The position numbers and the translations under genes were made by a program. Under the pieces are notes generated by a model. It saw nothing but the letters and a program-made list of their open reading frames with translations. It was not told the origin of the DNA and ran no database searches. DNA of 64,000 nucleotides from Amoebophrya sp. A120 (Eukaryota; Sar; Dinophyceae; Syndiniales; Amoebophryaceae), in contig CAJINV010000003.1 in assembly GCA_905178155.1 (NCBI GenBank), positions 3,777,600 through 3,841,599 on the forward strand, in the 5' to 3' direction. Of this stretch, positions 46,860-57,472 are shown in pieces (the stretch's first letter is position 1; every line of letters begins with the position of its first letter).

Positions 46860-49010
46860 ATGTTTCGCCTAACCAATTTTGTTGTCTTTCTTGCCGTCTT
46901 GGCGGTCAATACGGTGGACACTTTTGCGCGGAAACTGACGCAGACCCCGCAAACGCGGACCTACAGCAGGTCGTGGTCGTCGTCGTCGTCCTCTGTGTCC
47001 AGTTCTACCTCTACCTTCAACTACGCGAACGGCCGCTCGACAGAACACAAGCACGAGGACAAGCAGAAACGAACCAGCGACCAGGTCAACGATCAACCGC
47101 CGCAGACGACGCGCAAGGAAAGCGAGAAATCGACGGACAAAGTGGACGGTGTGAAGACCAAGGAAATCGCGGACTACGAGAACGCCGCGGGCGGATTCAC
47201 GTTGCCGGAAGCCTGCGCCAAAGCGGTCGACAAAGCGCACGAAGAGGATCGCGCCGACCACTGTGACGCTACCTACATCGGTGACATCGCTCCGGACCGG
47301 GTCAATTGTGCCCAGGAGGACCTGGCGAACTTGCCCCATGCGACCGACAAAAATTGGATGTATTTTGTTTTTCGATAGAGCGAGGTAACAAACCCAAACG
47401 AGAACTTCGCGGTTGAGTTCTCATCCGGCCGGCCGGCCGGATGAGAACTCAACCACATCAGCGGCGGAAATCGACCGGCTGGTCGTCCTGGTCAATTGGC
47501 CCGCCATTCGCTCGGGCGAAAGGGGGGGGGGCGGCCTGCTGGAGACCGACGCTTCCCTCACTCCACTTTCGCCGGGGGCCGTGTGCAACACAAAAACGCT
47601 ACGCGCGCCTGCTGTGAATACAGAGAAGCTACGCTATGCAGCGGGGCAGAAGTTGGAAAATTTTAAAGGTGGCGCATTGTGCGCGCCCGCCGCGGGCGCG
47701 CTTTCATAGTTGGACTGCGCTATGCCTTTTGGCTTCTGGGTGGAATTCGAAAGAATTGAATGCAAAAACATTCGCGGGGCTCGCAAACGCAATAGGCAAA
47801 ATTTCGCGGGGCGCGCAACGCGCGCCCGCTATACGTTGCAATCGCCGGCCCAGAAAGCGCGTCCGCGCGCCTCTCCGCTGGCTCATGCTTGCTTCGGCGC
47901 AACAGTTGGCAGATGCGCCGGATCCGGGTCGGACGCGCTTCGCGCGTCCACCGACTTGCGTGATGGGAGGCGGGGCCTCGCTCGGCGCGCCGGGCAACCA
48001 ATCTCCGACGCGCCGCGCGCGCTGCCCTTTGTTTCTGCCGGCGCCCGAATCCTGCGGCGCGTCGGGCTCCAAAGCTGCCCCCACCCGATAGCAGGGACAA
48101 TGCAAATGGCCTGGGCCGCGCTTATGTGTGCCTCCGCCGGGCTACTGGCGCCCTAGCAATCTTTATCGTTTCCCACACGCGAAGGCGGCGCAGCAGGATG
48201 GCCCGCGCGCGCAAGTTGTACGCTGTTGCTTTGCTTCCTGGTGGGGTTCGTCGGCGCCCGGCCGCAGCCGGCATGGTCACTCAGCCAGCGCTGCGCGCCC
48301 GCGTTGGGCTGTGCCCCCATCCTCTGGGCCCCCAGGCTTATCGTCTTTTCCGGCGACTCGCAGTAGAAGTAGCAAACAACGCAGCTTCTGCTTCTTGGCT
48401 TTAGGCACTTGCCGCAGCTTTTGCATGACAAAGCTCGGGCTTTTTGCGTAGAAGTGAAACTGCGCAGCTGGGGGGTGACAATCAAGAAGAAGAGTGAGGC
48501 CGTCGACCAGGAGGGAAGAAGGGGACCCGGACGACCGGCCGGCCGATTTCAATCCGCCACAGATGTGGTTGAGTTCTCATCCGGCCGGCCGGCCGGATGA
48601 GAACTCAACCGCGAAGTTCTCGTTTGGGTTTGTTACCTCGCTCATATACTTCTTCGAGATTTGTTTTTGTTTGTCGAAATCTACAACTCTGAGACTCACG
48701 TAGTCGGGTTCGACATTCATTTTACACCGATAAATAGAAGACGGCTTCGACATTCGCAAGATAATACTACAACAGGGCCACCTGCGACAGCGAGGTCCGG
48801 TTTCAGGCTCCGCCGCCGGCTTCGGCAGTCTCCGCGACCGTGGATGTGCCGGACGCCCCCGCGGAAGCAACTGCTGCGGATTCTACCCCCGGCAGCTTTG
48901 TGCAGCAGAAATCCCGGTTGGTGGACATGACGCTGGAGGAAATGGCGGAAACCGACGGCGAGCTCGAGGAGGAGATGATCGCCAGACTGCAGAACGAGCT
49001 GCAGTTGTGA
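46860..49010 (+). CDS. Small secreted protein split by a TIR element-bearing intron
   Basis: Exons 46860-47359 and 48776-49010, phase-2 GT-AG intron of 1,416 nt, 244 residues. A signal peptide is evident (MFRLTNFVVFLAVLAVNTVD...FA). A Ser-run and a polar, Lys/Glu-rich region follow, then a short Cys-containing segment (LPEACAKAV, DHCDATYIGDIAPDRVNC, and CDSEV after the splice). The C-terminus is acidic (LEEEMIARLQNELQL). The cysteines suggest disulphides in an exported protein. Without splicing, the frame ends at 47376-47378, just before the mobile element. No family recognised. Confidence 0.7.
47411..47454. repeat. Perfect 44-bp palindrome, left
   Basis: Self-complementary over its full length around a CCGGCCGGCCGG core, with arms starting GGTTGAGTTCTCAT. 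Could extrude as a cruciform. Same sequence as 48567-48610. Confidence 0.95.
48567..48610. repeat. Perfect 44-bp palindrome, right
   Basis: Identical to 47411-47454, placed symmetrically 33 bp inside the right end of the TIR element. Confidence 0.95.
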
Positions 49011-50095
49011 GGTGGAACCGGGATGGGAAAAAATGACAAGATAAATTGTCAGGAAGAGATACACGGAATACAACAAGTGAAGCTTCGAGAAGGAGATTTT
49101 CACGGCTAAGTTTATGACTAGGAGAAAGTATAACTGCCGCCTTTAATGTAACGACAAATACGTACAAAGCCAGTTACTTCGTTACTTTATGATTTTGTAG
49201 TATGAAGAAACAAAGACAAACGACATATATCGATTGATTGTGTCCTAGAAAAAATTAAATCTTTTGACGGATTTATCTTTTTCAGGAGTTTCATCTGTTT
49301 CTCTACTATGCATTGCAGAGGTGATCGCAGTAAGACATTGCAAAATTAAATTGTTAGATAGAAAATTGTATGGATTGATCGCGTTATTGTGCGGCCGCGC
49401 CGATAGCTAAATGTAAATATAAATACGATGGAATGAGAAGGAAGATTGTTGATTACTCATCAAACAAATCCATTTTAGACGATGACTGGAGACGAGATAT
49501 ACAGGAAAAATTTTCTTCATAAGTCTGAGAAGAGGAGCAACAACGCTAGCGCTTGTTTGCCTTGATTTCCCCGGAATTTTTGGTCACATCGATGCACGTG
49601 TGTTTAAGCTCGGTCATTTCGTACGATTGGAAGTCGTTCATTGTCGGTGAAGGCCTCCAAAAGTTGGAATTTTTTCGGTCATCGTCCAAGCGGCGGCTGT
49701 TTACGCAATTTCGCCTATCGGTATCGCTGGCAAGATCGTTCAACTCCTTCAGGCTTCAGAAATCGTGCGCAGCGTACATTGCCTTCACGTTACGTTCAAT
49801 TATGTAAGTAAAGAAATTAAGTCTTTGAGCGTGTTTGGTAATTACTTATAATTTTTGGCCGGGAAATCGGTTTAGCAGGTCCAGGTTCATCTGAAAAGCC
49901 CAAGGAGGTGATTAGGTTCATCGCCAACCCGCTTTCAACCCTCTTAGCCCTTTTTAGGAACTGTTGGATTTTCCAAGGTAGGGTTGACTCAGCAAGTTTC
50001 GCACATCAGGGAAACGCCTTCGAAACTGCTACAGCCTAAATTGTCCAGGTTCGCAATTAGAAGACCGACCACCGAAGCACTTTCGCCTTAAGAGC
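49011..50095. other. Intergenic
   Basis: About 1.1 kb, AT-rich. Short open frames near 49550-49800 lack features of a gene. Nothing else recognised. Confidence 0.4.
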
Positions 50096-50572
50096 ATGTT
50101 CGGTCGGAGCATCCGGATTTTGGGTGGTTGTGCCGTCGTGCAAGACGGCGCAGTTGGGCGGAAGACTGCCCAGAAACGACAGCACATGGATACCATCGAC
50201 GATCAAAAAGGACCGCACACCACCGTGCATTTCGAAGAACACTCGGAAGCGTCTACGATGCGTGATGGTCACGTCGACACTTCCGAATCTCACATGACGC
50301 ACGACCGGCAGGACGAGAAGTCTCGGACCGATCAGGATGCTGCACAGGCCAGTGCTTCGGGAGCCGATGGCGAGCCGGCAGAAGTTGCATGTGCCAAACA
50401 AGTCCAGGCTCTGCAGTCGCAAATTCAGGGTGCGGTAGTGGAGTGCACTGTCAACTTTGTCGCAGGTGGACAAGAAACTTTTGTTGGCGTGGATGTGCAT
50501 GGAAAAATGTGCACTGCTTCTCTCGCAACCTTCGTGAAATGTGAGGAACACAAACACGTCACGAACAAGTAG
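50096..50572 (+). CDS. Small hypothetical protein
   Basis: 158 codons from ATG 50096 to TAG. Hydrophilic, rich in His, Asp, Glu and Thr, with three cysteines in the C-terminal half (VACAKQ, VECTV, KMCTA) and another in FVKCEEH. The GC content and codon use resemble neighbouring genes more than the flanking AT-rich DNA, which favours a real gene. No signal peptide is clear and no family is recognised. An upstream exon is possible. Confidence 0.45.
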   Translation: MFGRSIRILGGCAVVQDGAVGRKTAQKRQHMDTIDDQKGPHTTVHFEEHSEASTMRDGHVDTSESHMTHDRQDEKSRTDQDAAQASASGADGEPAEVACAKQVQALQSQIQGAVVECTVNFVAGGQETFVGVDVHGKMCTASLATFVKCEEHKHVTNK

Positions 50573-51823
50573 GACGCTCGAAAGAAGCAGTCAGGCTTGC
50601 ATGGCGATCCGAGAGTGCCGCAGATTTTTATCTCAGTTTGCACTCACAAATTTTTTTTACATCAGTCTAATTTTGGGCGAATGACACAGTAACTCAAAGT
50701 GTCGCTATTCAAGGTTGCCAAGATTGAAATTTCAGCGGAGGAAGCATTATTTATCAATACTTTACGGAACTTATCGAAAAAAATAAATACACCAGAAGCC
50801 GTTTATTTATTTTGGCGGACAATCCTGTTTCTATTGATTCTCTTTGTCTTTCTCAGTCTCATTGTCAATCTCTTTTCCTTCGCACTCCAGGTTTGCTTCT
50901 GATTACGAGTTGTCAGTATAATCCCCGGAGTTGAGTACATCGCCATCATCTCTTCTACATCTCGTTGTATCTGAATCTAGTTTAACACTTTCCTTTGCTA
51001 AATCTTGTTATGATGATTTTCTCTGTATCGGACGTCATCTGTCAGGTGTTTGGAAGGTCACTGAGTCTCGTCGTACGAGCAACGATTCCTAAGGGAGGCA
51101 CGGGCGCAAACCATGGCAGTGATGAAGTAACACGAAACCTGATTATGTTTGTGTGTCGTACCAGTATCGCCGCTCTGGATGCACTAGCAGATGATTTCGA
51201 GGTTCTAGTGTGTTGCGTTCCGCTTTTCGCCGGAAGACCCATTTACATTTCTGTTCCTGCGCCGAGTGGAAAAAGTTCATTCGCAGCCCGAAGTCAGATT
51301 CTTCAATCGGGTCCTATCGTGCAAGGGGCGGGGTCTCTTTTTGAATAGTGTTTATATTGCTTTTGTGAACATTCGACTCGTTCTTTATTGGTGGTTCGTT
51401 CTCGTCTTTAGCTATGGAATTGTCGTTCACTGTAGAAGTCGTCGAGTTAACCGAATCGGGGTGAGTTTTTTGGATAGTCAGAGGTGATTGTTGCTGCATG
51501 CCGCTACTTCGCTTTAATGTGAAAATATGCAGGTTCCAAACGCAAACCCTATGAAGCATCGCCCAACAGAAAGGCCTGACGTCCCTGACTTGCACGACCA
51601 CGATCTACTACGTTCTCTTTTGCCCTGTACCTTTTTCCTGACACTCATAAAATGATTAAACCGAGCAACATATCGTCAAAGTACGATTTACTGTCGCCCC
51701 TCAGATAGGACACGTTGCAGAGCACGAATGTCAGCATGCATCTAAGTATATGAAAAAGCGAAAGTTTGTTATATCGATAACGTTTGGAAGTAACACGATA
51801 ATGGTATTGGTAATATTCAGAAG
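50573..51823. other. Intergenic with weak ORFs
   Basis: About 1.25 kb. An open frame from ATG 51010 to 51348 (112 residues) and a hydrophobic 50699-50902 frame exist, but composition is AT-rich and nothing supports either as a gene. Confidence 0.35.
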
Positions 51824-53975
51824 ATGTTAGAAGTTCTGAAGCTGTTGTTTGGTGAAGAGAAGCAGACGAGCAGCCTGGAAAAACTCATTCCAGCTTTCTT
51901 TCGCACGGATGCCGAAGCAAACGCGGAGTCAGCGCACAATCGAGCGGTAGTCGCGACTGCTGGAGCTATCGCAACGGCGACTATACTTCTCGCTGCATTG
52001 CATAGGTACAATTTTATCAAGGCGAAAAAAACCACCAGAAACAGATTAGAAGACGACAATCATCAAAACAGCGACTCACCAGAAAGAAAACCGCGCAAAA
52101 CCGCATGGTTTCTCACGGAGCAGCTGACGCGCGTGTCAGTGCGCGACCTTGGCGCGAAACTTTTTTTCCGCCAGAGAGACTCGCGTCAGAGGCAAAGCCG
52201 CTTTTCAACCGCGGAAACAAATGAGTCCCCGATCGTGTTCGACTTCAAGCCGGGTACTGCGCTTCTCGCGGGTCCAGCCTACGCCGACCCGGACGCGAAT
52301 AACCCGGTCGCTTACGTACCACCCGCAGGTTTTCGGGTCTACGATTTCCTCTCCAAAGTGGCGTTTCCGAATCCCTCGTCGGATAGAAGAAACCACCGCC
52401 TGATGAACGACAAACAAGCTCCCTTTTTCATCTGCGTCGACAAAGCTCTCGCGGGGGTGGAATTGGAAGACGAGGTTGAAGCCGCGGCACTATACGACCG
52501 GTTCCAGTTCCGTTTGTCCTGGATTACTGCAGTGAGAACTCTCGCGGACGCTCTGGACGAGAAGCAGATTCTAGCGTTTCTCGCTACGGGACTAGGCTTC
52601 GCGTACGACAAGACCAAGCCAGCACGGGTGAACGTCTGGGAGTATGTGAAAGCGATGCAGCTGGCGCACAACTACTTAGTACTGTTCCCATCAGCGGTTG
52701 AAGGAGTTGCTGATGCAGGTGATACTGCCGCTACACCAACAGCGACGCGTACACAGACTCTGCCTTTGGTGCGAGTGGACTTGACGTACGACACCTGGGG
52801 AAACATCAAACAAAGTCTGCGCGCCGGGCGGCCTCATTTGGTGCTGCATCCGGACGTCGAGGCGCGAAGGGATATGAGCGAAGTGGAAAAACAGGCCCTG
52901 CAGCTAGAGGCGATCATTCACGAATACGCAGACAGGTATCCTACGCTACAGCCGACAAAAGAGGGTGGACTGGGCGACAACGCGAATATCTGTCTTGCGA
53001 ACTTCGTGAAGCAGAATGTTGATAATGAAACAAACGCTTCTCTTGGTACAACAGCACCTGCTTCCCCGACGAGAACTTCGCTCACAAGAGAGAGGATCCC
53101 AGCCGTAGCCGCCACCCCACCGCGACGGCCGTCGCTGATGCGGGAAGAGTTCGACGTGCCAGAAAGTGCTACCTCGGTCTACGGTTCCTTCGTGGACGCT
53201 GCGAAGTCAACCGACGCGCTGACGAAATTCCGAAATCTTTCCGGCAACAAACCGCTGAAGAAGCTGGGGAGAGTGTTGACCCTGCGGGAGATCATCTACG
53301 ACGTCGTGGGTAATTTCCACGACATCCAAGACTACGAGGACAAGGCACATTACCTGGCCGCGGCCTCGACCGACGGCGAGCGGCAGGCGGTGATTAACGT
53401 ACTGCGGGGCGTCGAGTGGGGCGAGTTTTTCGGCGTGCTGAAAACCATCGCGAAAAACAAGACCACGGGTGTATGGGAGCGTCAGGATTGAAATCGACAA
53501 AGTTGAAATAACTTGTAATGCATAAAATCGATACCAGTTAGAAGCCCAATTACCAAGCGGCGCATGACAAATTTTGGCACCGTCTAAGTCCAGTTTGTCA
53601 TGTTGTTTAGGGACAGAAGGCGTCCTTTGTCATGCTACTTTAGCAGCTGCATCGCAGACCCCAAACAGGCTGACAGTCGGCCTTACTTGCCATCCCTGCA
53701 AGAGAGGCACTTCATGCCTTGCAGTTTATGCATGAGAAATCATTTCAACTTTGACGATTTCAATCCTGACGCTTCCACAGGGCCGTGCAGAGCCGATCGA
53801 ACGGGTGAAAATGATACGAGAACTGTTTGCGAAGCACGTCACGGATGACAGAGACGAGAAAAGAAGAAGGCTGGAAAGAATGTCCAAACATGGAGCCACC
53901 CATAGCTGTATCAGTTTCATCTGTAAGCTAGTCCATGCTTTGGAGCCTCCCATGGCCACATCTTCAGACAAGTGA
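51824..53975 (+). CDS. Unknown membrane-anchored protein with type C introner
   Basis: Exon 1 51824 to about 53468, exon 2 about 53781-53975, about 610 residues. One hydrophobic segment near residues 43-60 (VVATAGAIATATILLAAL) suggests an N-terminal anchor. The rest is soluble-looking with no recognised domain; a Thr/Pro/Arg linker lies around residues 405-445. The apparent stop codon at 53489-53491 lies inside an inverted-repeat intron. Reading across it continues ...NKTTGRAEPIERVKMIRELF with a basic, probably helical C-terminus. This joining is inferred; if wrong, the protein ends at 53491 with 555 residues. Confidence 0.6.
53469..53782. mobile_element. Introner 6, TIR type C
   Basis: About 313 bp with ends related as inverted repeats. 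The left arm includes AGCGTCAGGATTGAAATCGA (from 53478) and the right arm is its reverse complement, near 53741-53772. A short GG or GGG is repeated at both edges, so the exact border is ambiguous and not a clean GT-AG pair in frame. The interior contains GCATGACAA at 53562-53570 and TTGTCATGC at 53627-53635, the same words as in types A and B. Confidence 0.75.
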
Positions 53976-54677
53976 TTTCGTTTATTCGTGTATCTTGGGC
54001 GCACGAGGATCAGGTTCAGCAATCTCTTTCGCAAAATGAATTTTCCTGATTTCGATCTTTTTTCCGAAAGGGGGTCGCTATCCATCGTCCTTTTTCTTCA
54101 CACAAGTGTGGGGTCGTTTTGGGCATAGTAGTACTCAAAAGAGTTCACTACGAACTGTTGTGAGCAACACCAGCGCCGTGAATTGGTAGTTTTGTTTCGT
54201 GGTGAACCAATGCTGCGTTTTCAGCGAGGGGCCACTTCGAGCATCGTCCGAGAGATTTATCGTTGAGACGTCCAGGTCGTACTGTCTTCAAGTGAGGCAC
54301 CGGCAGTATAAATGTAAGTGCCTTTATTTGTTGTTTTCGTCCACCGCATGTCGTTCACCGTCACTGAGTCTGTAAGTCCGTAGATTTATGCTAGTTGGTG
54401 TTTCTGTGCACTTTATTCGATCAGCTACATTCACGGAATCACTCTCAGGATAAAGCTCACATTGAGAAGGAACAGCGTTGCATTTTTACAACCAGCTTAG
54501 AAACCGACGGTTTTTTTTGGCTGCGTCCCTGCACTGAAAAGTGAGTCTCTAGCACTACGCCCCCGAGGACCGTAGTGCAGAGACTCCGCGCAGCAGGTTT
54601 GTGCTCGAAAAGGGGTTAGTACCCATTGTAAAATTAATTATACGCTTCTAGTTCTACCCCATAGAAAACCTTTCAAG
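53976..54677. other. Intergenic with hairpin
   Basis: About 700 bp with no gene. A hairpin lies at 54543-54586: GAGTCTCTAGCACTACG against CGTAGTGCAGAGACTC with one bulged base and an 11-nt loop. It could act in 3'-end formation or be a repeat remnant. Confidence 0.5.
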
Positions 54678-56538
54678 ATGCCGTTCAACATGGAAGCGTT
54701 GGAGAGCAAGCGGGCGGAGATCCTCGCGAACTCACTAGCGTCTGCAAACGAACCAAAGTTCGGGTACTTCGGTTTTACCGCACCGCTCGCCATTGGTGAA
54801 AACTCCAAAGCACCAAGGACAAAGAAGGTACAAGATCAATCTGTTGATCTCGTCGTGAAAAGTTTTCTAAGTAAAAATCCATAGTCGAATGAAGATACGA
54901 ATATTGTTGAATTTATCGTGTTGAAAACGAACCAAAACTTCAGATGACAGAAGAGGAGCTTGCGGAAAGAACAAGGCCAAACATAGTGACGAACCCAGGG
55001 AAGAAGGGCATGACACTGGTACTTGAACTTGTTTTTGGGCTCGTCGCGGCTCTTCCCTTTTTTTTTTGAGATCGAAGAATGTGAATGCTTTTTTTTCTCT
55101 CGGCAAAAAAGATGGCAAAGAGATACCATGGCGGGTAAAATGAACCAATTTTCACCTTGACATCACAGGACACCATGTTCGAGTTTATCCAGCCAATATG
55201 TATCGGCGACCCCTTCAAGGAAGCATCCGGCGCCGTGAAGCGAGACAAGGTAAAAATGTACGCCGAAGAGCCCTTTAGACCGCCAGGCGCGATCAAGGTA
55301 GGGACATCCGGTGGTTTGGTGTGGATCCCCAGCGGGGAGCCAAAAGTCACGAGACGAGAAAAGGTAGATTTGATTCTTGTTGTTTTTTTTTCTGCCGCAA
55401 TGCGCTCATGCTTTCGTTTCTTGAAAAATAAAAGATCAATACGGAATATATCAATCGAGACAAAGCGACCTCCCAACTCGCCCCACCAAAACAGGTAGAG
55501 CCGTTGATTCAGCCGAACATAATGACAAATCCGGCCAAGAAGGGTGGCGGTGGTATCATCACGCCGGGTGTCTTGTTCGGTTTTGGCGATGACGGGGAGA
55601 GGAGATTTCCCGCGCACGTTCCAGACGATTACGACATAGCGTAATAACCTTTTGGCATTTTAGTTTGATATGGATTTCTGAATACGCTGCTGTTGTTGTG
55701 CATCACTATCTTCCACGCAGTGCGGATTCCATTCAGATCTTTGAGCTTCCGTTTGCTTTGAGGATTAGAAACTACTAAACGTACCATGTGAAACGAAAAA
55801 CAGATCCAAGTTGAGACGAGAGGAGCTGAAGAAGGAAGCCGAAAGGACAACACACGAGCAGGCCTTCAAGGGACCGGGCTACGGCAACAAGACTTTCGAC
55901 GGGAACGAAGTCTTCCATTGCGACGTGCCCTACGGCATTCCGAGACCAGATGTAGAGAGCACTGCGAAGAAGGTATCGAGTCAATCTATCATTTGGAAAT
56001 GCAATTGAACTTTAGAAATATGCCCCTGATGCTTTTTTTTGTGAAGATGTATAAATATGTAGAGGAGGTCACTGCAGAGAGCCCTCGTCCATGCTTTTTT
56101 CCACTCGCATGCACAGGCTGTCCATGAAGCGCCTTTCCGACCCATCGGTGGTATGAAGGAAGGACACGACGCCTACATGGGCTACATAAATAGCGACGGC
56201 GACACAAGAAGCTTTCCCCACTGGATGCCTGATCCCATTCCTGCGCCGAGAAAACGAAAGATCGTTGCCGACGACGGCAAGGTTGTGGAGCCGTGGAAGG
56301 TAGTTAGAGTTGATTCTAGAAACTTTGAAAATTCTATCAATCCTCTGAAGCAGCTGCGTCCGTGTCATGGATCAATTTTCATCACACAAACAATGTGCGG
56401 TGTGGTCATTCTTTTCGCAAATACAAATAACAGGTTGGCGCCCCAGTGATGGTGGATACTCCGCAGCCACCCGTGCAGATGATCATGCGCAACCTGAAGC
56501 AGGAGTTTCCCAAGAGCTTCATACGGCCCAAGGTGTAA
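54678..56538 (+). CDS. CFAP96: CFAP96 (C4orf47)-like ciliary protein
   Basis: Seven exons, all phase-consistent GT-AG: 54678-54827, 54944-55018, 55169-55363, 55495-55640, 55804-55972, 56117-56299, 56434-56538, giving about 340 residues. CFAP96 is a cilium/flagellum- and centrosome-associated protein of unknown biochemical role. The opening FGYFGF motif, CIGDPF, TNPAKKGGGG and GFGDDG segments, and KLRREELKKEAERTTHEQAF followed by KGPGYG follow the order in animal CFAP96 (IGDKY, TNPGKKG, KLKYKKANEEHHRLLKGAPF). An internal duplication gives two TNPxKKG motifs (exons 2 and 4). It has the most introns per kb in the window. Confidence 0.85.
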
Positions 56539-57472
56539 AGGCGAAAGGGGAGTTGGGGAAAAGTAAAAGTTGTTCCTCTTCGAGAATACAGTACCAGTGT
56601 CTTAGTTTCTTACAGTTTTCTTACAGTCAGTGGCAATAAAACCCGCGGCTACTTGACAATTCTTACAGTTGGTATAGCGTGAAAAACACAAATCAAAACG
56701 TGAAAGGTATAGCGTGAATCTAGCAATAAAGTAGCCCTATCAATAGCATGGTAGCGGATATTAGCGTGAATTCCCTTAACTGGCGTTTCTAGGAGAGCGT
56801 AGACAGTAGCTTTTAGCAGAACAAATGCACCCGAAATGACAAGGAGTGGTGGTGCGCATGGGAAATATAAATGTTTCTGTCCTGGATTGCGCAAAATGAA
56901 CCCGGATCAATAGTTTTCTTTTTGCTCCACGACACTGCAGGGACCATTTTGACGAATGAACTAAGTGCAAGTGTTGTAAAGCAAAAGCGAAAGAAACAAT
57001 GGATCGAGCGCACGAAAAAATCGGTGACTTTCGTTCACAGGGAATGATTCGGAAATTTTTTGTTCCAAGCGAGAGTAGATTCGTACAACCTCGTACAACA
57101 TGTGGATCAAAATCAGACATATTTTCAGAACAAAACACTTCGTAAATGACAGAAAATGTTCGAATGTCGAGGCTCGTTTACCATTCGATTTGACTTTTTT
57201 CACTTTCATCTTTCACAGGAACAGTTGCCTCCCCACGAAATAACGCTACGTACCCTCTTGAAGATGACAACATATCCAGAATGACTTTTTTCGAGTGCTG
57301 TCCACTACATTCTTTCAGATATTTTACACCAGAGTTCAGGTAGGCACGTTTGCGGTCATCTCCTGCTCCTGGAGATGACGCAATTTTCCTATCCAGTTCA
57401 TTTCCCGTGAGTATTACAGCTCAGACTTGGAGAATTTACCGCAATATTGAGTAAAAAGCTCCTCTGCCAACC
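56539..57472. other. Intergenic
   Basis: About 930 bp. The word GGTATAGCGTGAA occurs twice near 56670-56720. No gene recognised. Confidence 0.4.

Larger units (their letters stand above)
47378..48643. mobile_element. 1,266-bp TIR element inside an intron
   Basis: The outer ends GAGCGAGGTAACAAACCCAA (from 47378) and its exact reverse complement (to 48643) form inverted repeats of about 80 bp with good but interrupted similarity for some 30 bp more. Both ends contain an identical perfect 44-bp palindrome. A 3-bp duplication ATA flanks it (47375-47377 and 48644-48646). The interior is GC-rich with no recognisable transposase, so it is probably non-autonomous. The host intron keeps its own GT and AG outside the element. 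Confidence 0.88.

Noticed and set aside
50995-51348. Possible 112-117-residue gene
   Set aside because: AT-rich composition, no motif and no splice or context support; left as intergenic.
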